From Armadillidium nasatum (taxonomy: Eukaryota; Arthropoda; Malacostraca; Isopoda; Armadillidiidae), in the NCBI GenBank assembly GCA_009176605.1, contig SEYY01023913.1:10001-32500 (forward strand): a DNA stretch of 22,500 nucleotides. The letters are read 5' to 3'. Positions within the stretch are counted from its first letter, which is position 1. Each line of letters begins with the position of its first letter. The position numbers and the translations under genes were made by a program. The notes beneath the pieces were generated by a model. It saw nothing but the letters and a program-made list of their open reading frames with translations, did no database searches and was not told the origin of the DNA. Positions 1 through 17,716 of the stretch are shown here, piece by piece.

Positions 1-561
1 AACATTTCTTTTATATTTAACTTTTTTTTTTTTAATTTTTAAACTTCACATCATATTTCCATTAGTTAAAAAAAAAAAAATTTTAGTCAAATATATTTTG
101 CAAAATTATGTTCATTCTATTTTCTACACTGAATATGTATTCTCAGAAATTCGAAAGGTTTGCATTCAAATGAATTCATTTATGTTTTCTTCGCAAGTTT
201 ACAAACACACGCCTACTTACACACAAAGGAATAGCTGACACCAAACCTTTTAGCTGGCAAAATCATTATCGTATTCAATGCTTGAAAATTTCAAGTACTT
301 AATATGTATTTTTTTTTTTATGCATCTTCGAAAACACAAAATCTGATGTTATTTATTTTTAATACTCTTGGCCTTTTTCCGCTGTTTTTTTATATATATA
401 TATTTAAATGCATTCTTTCTGTAGTCAAGTGATTTTCAAGAGGTTGGTTCAAAAGCACCTCCATAACTTTTACACCACCCAGTTGCTCGATTTGTATAAG
501 AGTTTTGTTCGTCCCTGTACGAAACACACACAACATACATGATAAGATACGTCTACATGTA
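1..561. other. A+T-rich DNA, no gene seen
   Basis: I see short A and T runs and no open frame or splice-linked pair that looks coding on either strand. It is at least 10 kb past the ADCY9 stop codon, so it is probably intergenic. Confidence 0.6.
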
Positions 562-775
562 CAGTCGTCAGCAGAAGTTCGTTCCTATTAAGCTGGAAAT
601 AAATAAATACATATATAAAGGAGATCATTTCAGGTTCAGCCAATCACAGTTCAATTAAGCCCCGCTCAATGTTTTTATTTTCTTTTAATTCAAAATAGAG
701 CTTTTATGAAATGACCTCTATTTTATATATATATTTATTTCCAGCTTAATAGGAACGAACTTCTGCTGACGACTG
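562..775. mobile_element. MITE with about 45-bp terminal inverted repeats (Tc1/mariner-type ends)
   Basis: Ends are perfect inverted copies for about 44 bases, beginning CAGTCGTCAGCAGAAGTTCG and running through TTCCTATTAAGCTGG. A less perfect extension of about 30 bases follows on each side. Total length is about 214 bp, with no coding capacity inside. Ends beginning CAGT and a TA at the left boundary (560-561) fit Tc1/mariner-superfamily elements. The right TA would be TT, at the start of a T run, so the target duplication is not intact. Superfamily assignment is inferred from the ends only. Confidence 0.85.
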
Positions 776-776
776 T

Positions 777-1516
<740 letters not shown>

Positions 1517-1598
1517 TTATACACTTAACATTACTTCTTATAATGTTACCTCAGACTGTCATAAAAAATTTGTCTACCTTTTGTTTTGTTATTAAAGT

Positions 1599-1612
1599 GT
1601 TGCCATGGTAAC
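1599..1612. promoter_or_regulatory. RFX X-box-like palindrome (GTTGCCATGGTAAC)
   Basis: The 14-mer differs at one position from the symmetrical X-box GTTGCCATGGCAAC bound by RFX transcription factors. It sits in unique sequence between two (TA)n arrays. No promoter or gene start is recognisable beside it, so function is only a possibility. Confidence 0.35.
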
Positions 1613-1626
1613 GTTCTACCTCTTTA

Positions 1627-1745
<119 letters not shown>

Positions 1746-1904
1746 AAAGGGTAAAATAAAATAATAATACTTTCAATTTTTAATAATTTTAAAAATATGA
1801 CATTTTTGTTCATTAAATTTCATGATAATATTAATAAAAATAATTAATTAAAGTTAAACCTATTAGAATTTGGAATTTGTTTCTGGAAATTAAGAATTAT
1901 TTTG

Positions 1905-1958
1905 TGCCCCTCCCTCCTTTCATAGGGCACTGCCCATTAGGAGGGGTGGGGGGAGGCA
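1905..1958. repeat. G/C-rich imperfect foldback
   Basis: Left arm TGCCCCTCCCTCC and right arm GGAGGGGTGGGGGGAGGCA are near reverse complements around an inner GGGCACTGCCC. Either strand has closely spaced G runs. It is an island of high G+C in very A+T-rich DNA. Confidence 0.7.
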
Positions 1959-2038
1959 TATTTTTAAAGGTATATTAAGAAGCTTACGATATTTACATAA
2001 ATTAAAAATAAATGACATATGAATATTGCATAGAAGAA

Positions 2039-2039
<1 letters not shown>

Positions 2040-2075
<36 letters not shown>
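2040..2075. repeat. (TAA)n microsatellite
   Basis: About 12 trinucleotide units. Confidence 0.95.
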
Positions 2076-2159
2076 GTGGAAGACAAATAAAAATAAGACT
2101 ATAATTAACTATAAAATGCATCATTAAGAAATGAATTGCACAACTGGCCTAAGTGTTAG

Positions 2160-2172
2160 TAATAATAATAAC

Positions 2173-2203
<31 letters not shown>
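2160..2203. repeat. (TAA)n microsatellite, one interruption
   Basis: About 14 units with an ACT interruption near 2171. Confidence 0.93.
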
Positions 2204-2279
2204 GTAATTAATTATATCTAAGGATACTAAAGAAATTCATTGTACGTACTTTTGAATTTATTTTTCTGTAAAGTATATA

Positions 2280-2402
2280 TGAAAGGTATTATAGACGAAT
2301 CTTATAAGCCCCAAGCAACAGAATCATCCAAAAATATGCCTTATATAATAAGCACATTTCTTAATTTTGGTGACTGGGAACATAAGACTTATAATACCTT
2401 TC
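2280..2402. repeat. short inverted repeat (13-bp arms)
   Basis: GAAAGGTATTATA near 2280-2292 is the exact reverse complement of TATAATACCTTTC near 2390-2402, about 97 bp apart. Partial similarity continues inward. It could be a small decayed foldback element. Confidence 0.45.
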
Positions 2403-2471
2403 AAATCATACCTGCTCATTGAAGGTAGCAAACACTTACTCTCGAAAGTATGGTTATTTTAAGAACATCAA

Positions 2472-2505
<34 letters not shown>

Positions 2506-4173
2506 GCTTCTCTACAATACTTACTGAATTCGTTCATAAGGATTAGTTTTGTTAACAGTAAAAATGTACCGTTACCGTTGTACAAATCTGTATTGATCTT
2601 TATAGTTATTATTATTAATATAAAGTTTCAATAATTAAATACCCTTACTTTCTGAAATGCATGAAACAAGTTGCTTAAAATGAAAATGTTAATAGTGTAT
2701 TTTCTTAAATTATCCTTCCATGATAAAAATCACGAGAGCTTCATTGTATCTGAGAATCATACCATTTACCTTCAAAGAGCAGGACATAAAATACTCCAGC
2801 AAAATAATAATAATATTAATGTTTAAAACTATAAGTTTAATGCACATACTAAATTACCTTCATCCAAAATAAAATTTTACCTTTTAAAATATAAGAAAAA
2901 ATTCAGTTTTGATATTTGATATTAAACATGTTACCTTATAAATGAATAAGGAAAACAAGAGACAAGTGCTTTTACCTTTGGGGTAATATTCTTTAAAGCA
3001 ATTACGGAAAATTCATTTACCAAGTATGATACATACATACACACAATAATACTAAAATTTCAGCAAACGGCCATGTACGAGTCACTTCCCGTCCATACTA
3101 TCAGCTGATAAAATAAAAACAACGATATATTGTTTGAATCGATGCGTTTAACGATGAACGTTAACTGAACAATTTTTTTTTAAAAAATTGAGGATAATAT
3201 CTACAGTCTAAAGTAAGTCTCAAAAAGCTTTGGCTTATTTTCAATTTCTTTGTGACAAATGACTAACCATATAAACCGTAAAATAAATATTTGTTTTTTT
3301 AAGTACTTGTTAACATAAAAAGGGTAACGCAAAACCCACTGAATTCTCAATATCTCAAAAAAAATTTTACGAATCACAATAAAATCCAGTTCAAGTAAAA
3401 CCAATCTATTTGCTAGGTTTAAACAAAATTTAAAAATAAACTTTAAAAAATTAACAACTCTCAGAAAACTCTAAAAAGATAAAATTTCAAGAACCATACA
3501 ACCATTCATAAAAAAACACTAACATCTCAATTGTGTTAAGTAGTTAAATAGAGTATTAAAGAACTTAAAAATTTACAAATATTTTAATTCTGTGAATGGT
3601 AGTAAAACAATGGGAGGACAACGTAACTCTACTCCAAATTGTATCTCCATTAACAGGTTCTTTTACAAAAGATATAAAGACATAACTGTGATTCTGAATA
3701 TTGCGATCCTTCAGAACACCTAATAAATGTATATTTACAAAGGTCAACAATAAACTAATATTAGTATTAATAAAATTGTACTTTAAGTACATACAAGTAT
3801 TAAAATCTTCAATATCACATCTATATAAGTATTATTAAGAATACAAGTACTAAAATATTAGTTTGAAGAACACATTGACCTGTTACAAAATAGTTCAACT
3901 TCTATCTATTTACTCTACAACAAGCTAACATATATACAAATTAGCTTGGGACTAGGTTTGATCTAACATTGTTAATTTTGTGAAAAATTATATTTGTTTG
4001 CACACAGTATTCCATATATATTATACTCCAATTTATCTACCCTCGAAAACACTAAAAATACACATACACAATTATATACAAAATAGAATTTTATTATTTG
4101 TTAATGATTTTAAGTAAATTTAACTACAATATTGCACTGTTCTAATATAATATCTAGTATTAGTGGAAAGACA

Positions 4174-4511
<338 letters not shown>

Positions 4512-4721
4512 CTACATATCAGGTACCATGGCTAAAATAAAATTTAATTTAAATATGGGGAAAACAAACAGTGACTTTAAAAACCACACCAGCATTTTTT
4601 TTTTTTAAATTAATTAAAAAAATATCTGGAAAAACTCCGCAACATTTATTAGAAGGGTATTGCAAAAAACATATTCCACAGATATTAAAGCTCAGCAATT
4701 CTACTAAACCTATTCACAAAC

Positions 4722-4890
4722 ATACCTTCAAATATTTAAAAATTCCAAAAAAATACCTTCAAATATTTAAAAATTCCAAAAAAATATCTTCAAATATTTA
4801 AAAATTCCAAAAAAAATATCTTCAAATATTTAAAAATTCCAAAAAATACTTTCAAATATTTAAAAATTCCAAAAAAAAATACCATCAAAT
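4722..4890. repeat. 31-bp minisatellite, five to six copies
   Basis: The unit reads about TTCAAATATTTAAAAATTCC followed by an A run and ATA/ATACC. Copies differ mainly in the length of the A run (six to nine). The last copy is degenerate. Confidence 0.92.
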
Positions 4891-5144
4891 ATTTTTAAAA
4901 ACTTCTCTGAAAAACCAACATCTTTTGACACAATATGAAGAACGAATATTAAATATATATATATTACATTAAAAAATATAAGTATGCATGCATAGAGATT
5001 TGAGAGGAATGAATTATGTGAACTTATCAACACTGCTAAAAATTAGGAATAAAAAATCTTGACACTAGAAAAGGAGAAGGATCCTCATTTGAGAGTATTA
5101 CTATTCTTTACAAGAGTATTACAAACTAGACACGCCATATACCT

Positions 5145-5211
5145 ATTATTATTATTATAATTATTATGATTATTATTATTATTATTATTATTTATTATTT
5201 ATCATTATTAG
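5145..5211. repeat. (TTA)n microsatellite, interrupted
   Basis: Trinucleotide ATT/TTA units with several base changes. Confidence 0.9.
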
Positions 5212-5412
5212 GGAAAAAGCCTTAAGCTAATGAGATTTTTAATCTTTCAAATGAGTTTTGTAAACGTACTTGACTAATATTTGTTCGTTAGTAACGTTTC
5301 ACTATTATCAAAATATGTTGAACAGACTTGAGAGTGAGAGAGAGGTCAATTCGATAACACTGACTTTCGAGTTTTAGTCCTGACTAATTAATAGAGATGT
5401 AACAGCTCTCTC

Positions 5413-5546
<134 letters not shown>

Positions 5547-5770
5547 ATATAATGGAGTTTGAGGGATCATTAGGATCAAGATCAAATCCTGTTTTTGCCA
5601 TTGGAACGAACAAATAAACGATTCCCACCCCACCAACTCTGTACCCTTTAATTTAAATTTGGCTTGGAAGAGACTCTGTAATTCATTTCAGCTTTTGGCA
5701 AGGTGTACCCACATCAATTATAATATTTTAATACTTTTATCACAAACAAACTACCAACTAAGTAATTTTC

Positions 5771-5916
<146 letters not shown>

Positions 5917-6106
5917 TCTTATGAAAGCTTCAATTCACAAGTCTGACCACACTGGTATTCGAAACCACTTTCATAATTGACCCAAATATTCCATGTGGTA
6001 TGAGATCAATGCATAATATATTCTATTAAACCCAGAGTCTGTGTAAAATCTAATCCTCCTGGTTAGACAGACATAATTTCTCGCGAACAAAAATCTGATA
6101 GACGTG

Positions 6107-7686
<1,580 letters not shown>

Positions 7687-7731
7687 TAAATATTTAAAAA
7701 TATTATGAAAAATATTTAAAAAAAATAAAAT

Positions 7732-7732
7732 A

Positions 7733-7797
<65 letters not shown>
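7732..7797. repeat. (TAA)n microsatellite
   Basis: About 22 trinucleotide units, some 50 bp from the preceding (TA)n array. Confidence 0.97.
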
Positions 7798-10642
<2,845 letters not shown>

Positions 10643-10683
10643 GAGGCTGCTATTTACCTTAAAGCCCTTTCTTAAAAGCATTT

Positions 10684-12380
10684 TCACCTCTCTTTCTCTT
10701 CTCTATAATCGGAATTGAGAAGAAAAACATTCATATGATCTTTTCCCTTCACATATACACTTCCTCTTTGTTCAAGAGAATACATAGGTCGCAAAATATT
10801 AGCACACTCTTCCGTTACTTGAATCTTATTAGGTAAACCAGTTGAATCCATTCGCGAAGCAATATTGACTGTGTCACCCCATATATCATAAAACAATTTG
10901 GTCGTTCCAATGACTCCAGCTGTAACATCCCCATTGTTAATGCCTATGCGTAGAATGAACTTAAAACCTATCATATTTTGGTTAAAATTTTCAATAACAC
11001 GAAACATTTCTCGAGCGAAATCAACAAGATCACATATGTGTTGATTCTGATAGGCATTTGCTTTACGAATCGAATGATTTAATCCTGAAGCAGCCATGTA
11101 AGTACTTCCTATTGTTTTTATCTTCTCAATGTTCTTAAATTGTTCCTTTGTTAAAAGTTCGTCAAAATCTGCAACGAGTTCATTAAGAAATCTTAAGTAC
11201 TCTTTCCCAGAGGAATAATCCTCATTGTAAAGTTCGTTAAAATTCATAATAGAAGCGAACATAACACCAACATTTTTGTGATTCTCAGAGTATTTCGCAG
11301 TACTTTTGATGATATTAGCCACATGTTTAGGAATAATATTGTGTAATAGCCACTCCGCTTGATTCTTCATATTCTGTACATTATGTTTATCCTTCATTGC
11401 CATAACATACCCATAATAGCTTAGTCTATAACTAATCTCAAATTCCCTATTCAGAAGCCAAACAAGGAGAAGCAACATTGAATAAGCTACAATAGATTCT
11501 TTATGGAACCAGTTACCAGGGATATCGTTTGATTCATGAACATTAAATGCTGAAGTACTGACATTCCAGAGTAGCGTCAAGTTAAACAATGGATTTTGAG
11601 ACGTAATATTAGTTTCATTCTGGCCTTCTGCAAATAAGAAAGGGGGACTACAAATAGGTGTACCTATTAATACCAAAAATACAATAGTTCCTATTGTTGC
11701 CAACGCATTTTTCATCCACCAGTTTAATTGGGTAAAATTACAAAAATGAATCACAGACAAACCGACGATGTAGCAAAAATACCTAACTGAGAAGTCTCCT
11801 TCTACAATAATAGTGCAAGTGAAATGTGCTAAAGTAATACATATTGGTAAACAAAGGAGAGATGCTCCACATGCATGCCAAGAACTCCATCTTGTTATAT
11901 TTTTATACACCTGAGCTAAACAAGAATTTGAATATGATTCAATTCCATTAGTAAACCTAACCACTTCGTAAAGACACAATAAAAGTATGAAGACATGCCA
12001 GGTGATAAACAAAACAAACAATACCAACCAAACCAAAGAAAATCCGAACAGAATCGCCAGAGCAGAACTTACACACAAAAATATCAATACAGTAATAAGA
12101 ATATCAAAATAAGTATTGTAAATCGTGCAAGCTAATGTTCTTGCTTCGTCTTTCCGTAACTGATGTGCACTCTCCCGATACTGTTTCTCAAGGTCTGTAT
12201 CAACAAAAAAGAGAGTAAAAGGAGATAGAGGAGAAACAGTGATGTAAGATCTTCTTTCTTGTTGAACACATTTGATCAATTGGAGGTCGGATTGTTTTCT
12301 CATTTGCAAAAACTTTTTTTCCCATTCACGTAAATTAAAAAGCACTGACTGACCTGTTGTAACTTTGCCTTCACTAGAAT
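10684..12380 (-). CDS. ADCY9: ADCY9 last coding exon: second membrane domain and complete C2a catalytic domain
   Basis: This exon encodes 564 residues after a split Asp codon. An amphipathic cytosolic part ([20 protein letters not shown]) precedes six hydrophobic segments at roughly residues 490-710 of the visible protein. The loop before the last segment has four N-glycosylation sequons (NET, NIT, NLT, NVS), as expected for the extracellular loop of ADCY9. C2a follows ([39 protein letters not shown]). Purine-binding Lys (IKT) and Asp (YDIWG, 10885-10887) are present. So are the catalytic Asn (10864-10866) and Arg (10852-10854) of NIASR and the Lys of VKGK (10747-10749). The frame stays open upstream through the (TA)n, but the true exon starts at the ttacag|AT acceptor. 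It ends [16 protein letters not shown], soon after C2a. Confidence 0.96.
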
Positions 12381-12383
12381 CTG

Positions 12384-12745
<362 letters not shown>

Positions 12746-12886
12746 TACTATACACAAATTTGTAAATATATTTACAATTTAATATCATAGTAGTTTAAAA
12801 AAAAGTCATGCTGATACTCAAACTAACACAAATGAGGGTGATATACTAAAAAACGTGTTTTGACACAACTAACATGTAATACTTAC

Positions 12887-12986
12887 CAAACCTGATATCG
12901 CTTACTGAAGAATGACTAGTGGTGAAATAGTCACTAACACGATTGATAAGTAGATCCCCTGTATTAAGACCATTCATGGAAAACAT
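12887..12986 (-). CDS. ADCY9: ADCY9 exon g: end of C1b linker
   Basis: This is a 100-bp exon encoding MFSMNGLNTGDLLINRVSDY followed by FTTSHSSVSDIRF and one base of a split codon. The acceptor has a textbook pyrimidine tract (ccctttatttcag|ATG) and the donor is the consensus TTTG|gtaagt. It enters at phase 0 and leaves at phase 1, and joins to the large last exon as a split Asp codon. No clear homology was recognised, which is normal for this linker. The initial ATG is internal to the protein and not a translation start. Confidence 0.82.
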
Positions 12987-14849
12987 CTGAAATAAAGGGC
13001 TATATTTAAAGGACAGAAATTCAAAGCATGCGCAAATTTGTTTCAAAAAATTTTTTAACTGCCAAATATAAATATGAAATTGTTCAGTCACTCAGCCAAC
13101 AAAAAGTAATATAATAGGTATATGTTTAACATTGTTTGTTACAGTCAATCTAATTTTAATCTACATCTACATATAAATTTTTTTAATGCCCACAAATACA
13201 GTTAGCACTCTCTTTCTTAATCCCAAAAGTTTGTTGATTTGTTAAAATTAAGACTTAACATAACCTCAAGGATAAATGAACAAGATTACTAGGTCAAGCT
13301 AGCCATTTAATTAATCCAATTACTTTTATTCATGATCTAGGAACCCATGCTTGAGAATCTCGTTTATCAAAGTCAGAAGCAACTTCCGAATCATTAAAAA
13401 AAATAAAAAATTTCATTTATTTTTTTTTTTTTTTTTTTACTTTATTAATTTGATCTGAAAGAAACTTTTTCCTTTTGTAAAAGAGAATGAAATGAGAGTA
13501 TTTAAGTTATTATTTTACTAATACATTTAACATTTACTTTGAAAAGAGATACTAGTATTTACAGAAAAGTAAATTTAATAAATAAGAATTTTTATAAAAG
13601 TCTACAAGTAGAGACTTTCCGAATTAAGTAAAAAACATTTTTTAACTTTAAGAAAGGAAGCGGGATTAATTTTTAAAATGAAAGGAATGTATTATCTCTT
13701 CCTTTTAAATACTTTTCAAACTATACGTCAATAAAAATAAGATTTATTTTTTTTTAATCTAAAGTTATATCTATGATATTTGAGTCGTGAGTCGAACTTA
13801 TAAAATTTAAAGGGGTCAGGTTCGGAGTCCGTGTCAACGTTAGAAAGCTTAAGAGTTTGAGTTTGACATTTAAAATCAAAAGGTAGGAATGTCTCTGCCA
13901 GGATTTGAGTGGACGAGTGTGCGATCGAGAATGGATAATTCATCATTTTATCGGCATCGTCGTATCTGCTATGCGCAATGTAAATAACAGTAGTCTCCAC
14001 ATTAGCAATAAATAATATCAGAAACCTTAAATTATAAAGGTTAAAAAGTACACTTCAAGGGAGCTGAGATTCTATTCAAGCTGCAAGACTCTTTTCCTCT
14101 CTGTTACTCCAACCCAACTTTAAAAGGAAATACTCACCCTTATATGGTGTAATGCTCTTAAATTTGAGGTGATCCAATTATATTTATATTTCAGGTACAG
14201 TAAACTTAACTTCCAACTTTCCTGAACCTCTTTCTCTCAAATAACGAAACACTGGCACTCTTCTATTTTTTATGGGTATTAAATTTGATGGTTGTCAAGG
14301 GTATTGATCGCTTGAATTCCTCCACCAATATGGTTCTCTCACCTTGCACTGGATACAAAAATTTCAAGTAAATTTTCTAGGGAGAATGGAAACTCCAAAC
14401 TTCTATATTTAAGTACATTTTCTTTTCCTGCATTTTGGTGCTCTGAATTTCCTAGATAACAAATTTTCCAACTGAATTAGATTTTCCTAATTTAAAGCTC
14501 AAACTAAGAAGAAAAAAAAAATATACTTGAGCAATTGACCTCCGATTTTCCTTGAATTATTTACTACGCTAAAGAAAATGCGAGATTCTAATGCCTCAAC
14601 AACCGATCACTTACCTACTGGATACATCTTTCACACTACTATAATATTTTCTGAAAACACTTAATAAAACCTTCCTTTATTATTAACATTTGTCATTTTC
14701 TTTTCTAAAGATCTTTCTTGGAAGAACAAATGGTTTCTTTTCAAAAACAAGCCTCTAAGAGGGAAAGGTCTATGGAGCGTTTCCAGAAGTTTACACAATT
14801 GCAGTTGTTTGCTCTGTAGAGTAGAGCCATCCACTCTAAACAACTGTAA

Positions 14850-14904
<55 letters not shown>

Positions 14905-14907
14905 TCA
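12987..14907. other. ADCY9 intron sequence without further exons seen
   Basis: This is the left part of the intron between exons f and g. The largest unexplained open frame (minus 13728-14000) has no recognised domain and was not placed in the gene. A T run lies at about 13421-13438. A small imperfect hairpin with arms CAGTTGTTT and AAACAACTG lies around 14802-14846. Confidence 0.5.
14852..14904. repeat. (ATT)n microsatellite
   Basis: About 17 perfect units. Confidence 0.97.
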
Positions 14908-14937
14908 AGATCTTTGGCTTCATATTCCCGAATCTTT
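14908..14937 (-). pseudogene. 30-bp near-copy of part of ADCY9 exon f
   Basis: It matches 15480-15509 at 27 of 30 bases. Read in the exon f frame it gives KDSGI, then a TGA stop where the exon has CGA (Arg). It has no usable reading frame and is a fossil of local duplication, not an exon. Confidence 0.6.
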
Positions 14938-14984
14938 GGAGGTTTCCCTGATCCTGAAGATACCATATTTATTTCTTTCCAAAC

Positions 14985-15360
14985 AAGCTTCTATAATGTA
15001 AAGGATTTTTATGTATATTTAAAACTTCACGTCACCCCAATAGCTTGCTATGTACAGGCGTATCGTCTGTCCTTGTATGGTATATGCTACATATATGTAG
15101 TGGTTCCTCCCCAACAATTCTTTTTGATGCACACAAATTTAAGACTATCAGTTTCTTCAAATTGTTCATATCTACTGACATTATAGACCAAGTTGTAGCA
15201 TCAGTCTCAACGGCATTACAATTCTGAACTTTCTAGTCACCAAGTTAAAAGCTTTCAATCCTTCATGTGTTCTACCAGTGAGGTGTGGAACACGCTTTCT
15301 TCTTATATCGTTAACTTAAATACTGATACTTTCAAACTCCGTGCTTCAGGAATGATGGCC
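14985..15360 (+). mobile_element. decayed non-LTR retrotransposon (LINE), end of reverse transcriptase ORF
   Basis: Broken reading frames on the plus strand recall the C-terminal part of jockey/RTE-like reverse transcriptases. PCMVYATYM (about 15075-15100) stands for the usual RPCMEYASHxW. GSSPTILFDAHKFKT follows in another frame for GSSPTxLLDxxQxK. Near 15280-15345 there is SEVWNTLSSYIV, then NTDTFKLR, for xxLWNSLPxxIV and xxxFKxxL. There are stops and frameshifts, so it is inactive. The orientation is antisense to ADCY9. The clade is not assigned. Confidence 0.65.
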
Positions 15361-15464
15361 CTTGAATCTGAAAGATTTTGATATTGGTCCTACCCTTATT
15401 GGTGTCTTTTGGGTTTTGATACTTTTATACCAAGAGTATTGAAAAAAAAATATCTATATCTTAC

Positions 15465-15686
15465 CTCGTCTTGAATGCTAGATCTTCGGCTTCGTATTCC
15501 TGAATCTTTCCTTGGATCTTTTAAACTAAGATTTCTGAAAGGATCGCCTTCTTCCACGGCTTTGGGAGTTGGAGGAGGAGCTGCTGGAGAAGGCGAAGGT
15601 GGAGAAGACAAAGGTAAAAGAATTGATGAAGGAGAAAGTATCTTAAGTTTTCTTCCAGTCGCTGTTTCATTATTTCCGAACATGGC
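15465..15686 (-). CDS. ADCY9: ADCY9 exon f: Pro/Ser-rich C1b linker with a RRSS site
   Basis: This exon encodes 74 residues, phase 0 at both ends, starting AMFGNNETATGRKLK. The middle is a Pro/Ser/Ala stretch (SSPPSPSPAAPPPTPK) likely to be disordered. The end, KDSGIRSRRSSIQDE, contains RRSS, which fits the RRxS consensus for cAMP-dependent protein kinase; feedback phosphorylation is inferred, not shown. The donor GAG|gtaaga is strong. The acceptor caacatag|GCCATG lies about 20 bp from an (ATT)n array. A 30-bp stretch of this exon recurs at 14908-14937 with three differences. Confidence 0.82.
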
Positions 15687-15705
15687 CTATGTTGATTTTA
15701 CAAAA

Positions 15706-15770
<65 letters not shown>

Positions 15771-15787
15771 CATTATTATCATTATCA

Positions 15788-15840
<53 letters not shown>
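15706..15840. repeat. (ATT)n microsatellite with ATC interruptions
   Basis: About 45 units with a few ATC variants in the middle. It ends some 20 bp upstream (minus strand) of the acceptor of exon f. Confidence 0.97.
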
Positions 15841-16857
<1,017 letters not shown>

Positions 16858-17059
16858 TCTGTTTGAAAAAAAGTTTTAGAAATACATAGCATAAAGAATC
16901 ACAAAACAGAGTAAAGTACTTACTTTAAATAATTTCTTCACAAAATTATTTTGAAGGGGTTAAAATTTCTATAAATAATTATTAGGGAGTTAAAAGGAAA
17001 TAATTTAATAAGAATAAAATAATTTTTCATGCACAGTGAAATAACAATCTCCACATTAC

Positions 17060-17121
17060 CTTTTCACTACTTGCTTCTCCTCTACTCGAAATCTTTGGTA
17101 AAGAGGTAGTTTTTGATTTAG
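17060..17121 (-). CDS. ADCY9: ADCY9 exon e: small C1b linker exon
   Basis: This is a 62-bp exon. Its first two bases complete an Ala codon, followed by KSKTTSLPKISSRGEASSEK. It is basic and Ser/Thr-rich, as expected for the C1b linker. The acceptor is ttattattgcag|CTAAA, whose upstream side is not a pyrimidine tract but the end of a (TAA)n microsatellite. The donor AAG|gtaatg is good. It enters at phase 1 and leaves at phase 0, exactly as its neighbours require. No homology was recognised, so a cassette exon that is sometimes skipped is possible; skipping it would break the frame. Confidence 0.72.
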
Positions 17122-17125
17122 CTGC

Positions 17126-17197
<72 letters not shown>
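17126..17197. repeat. (TAA)n microsatellite abutting the acceptor of exon e
   Basis: About 24 units. On the minus strand it becomes (TTA)n and runs directly into ttgcag and the exon. Confidence 0.97.
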
Positions 17198-17198
<1 letters not shown>

Positions 17199-17296
17199 GA
17201 AATTACATATTAATGGTTCTTCTAATTTGATTTATTGTTTTGATATGCAAAGAAAAGAAACTTTGAGAATATGAGCAAGTGAATATTCCTCTGTGC

Positions 17297-17532
<236 letters not shown>

Positions 17533-17669
17533 AATACTAGTCTGGCACAAAGACTGTTTACTACTTTTAGTCTACTTTTAAAAATTAGCTTAAGTAATAT
17601 TTTCTCTTCAACAAATTCCATCTTTATTTTTAATTCCAATTCTCTTTTAACATTATTTAAATTATTCAA

Positions 17670-17711
17670 TACTAATACTAATACTACTACTACTAATAAT
17701 AATAATAATAA
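17670..17711. repeat. mixed ACT/AAT trinucleotide tract next to the donor of exon d
   Basis: Units of ACT and AAT, ending five bases from the exon d boundary. Confidence 0.85.
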
Positions 17712-17716
17712 CAAAC

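Noticed and set aside
3565..3792. 75-codon minus-strand frame with a plausible-looking stretch (VNGDTIWSRVTLSS)
   Set aside because: No recognised domain, no clear splice sites joining it to another exon, and no homology to ADCY9's C-terminal tail.
4722..4890. Regularly spaced repeats resembling a CRISPR array
   Set aside because: The copies are directly adjacent with no unique spacers, and the genome is eukaryotic; it is a minisatellite.
13728..14000. 90-codon minus-strand frame in the intron f-g as a possible extra ADCY9 linker exon
   Set aside because: The exons on either side already join in phase 0, no good acceptor/donor pair brackets it, and the frame ends in A/T-run residues.
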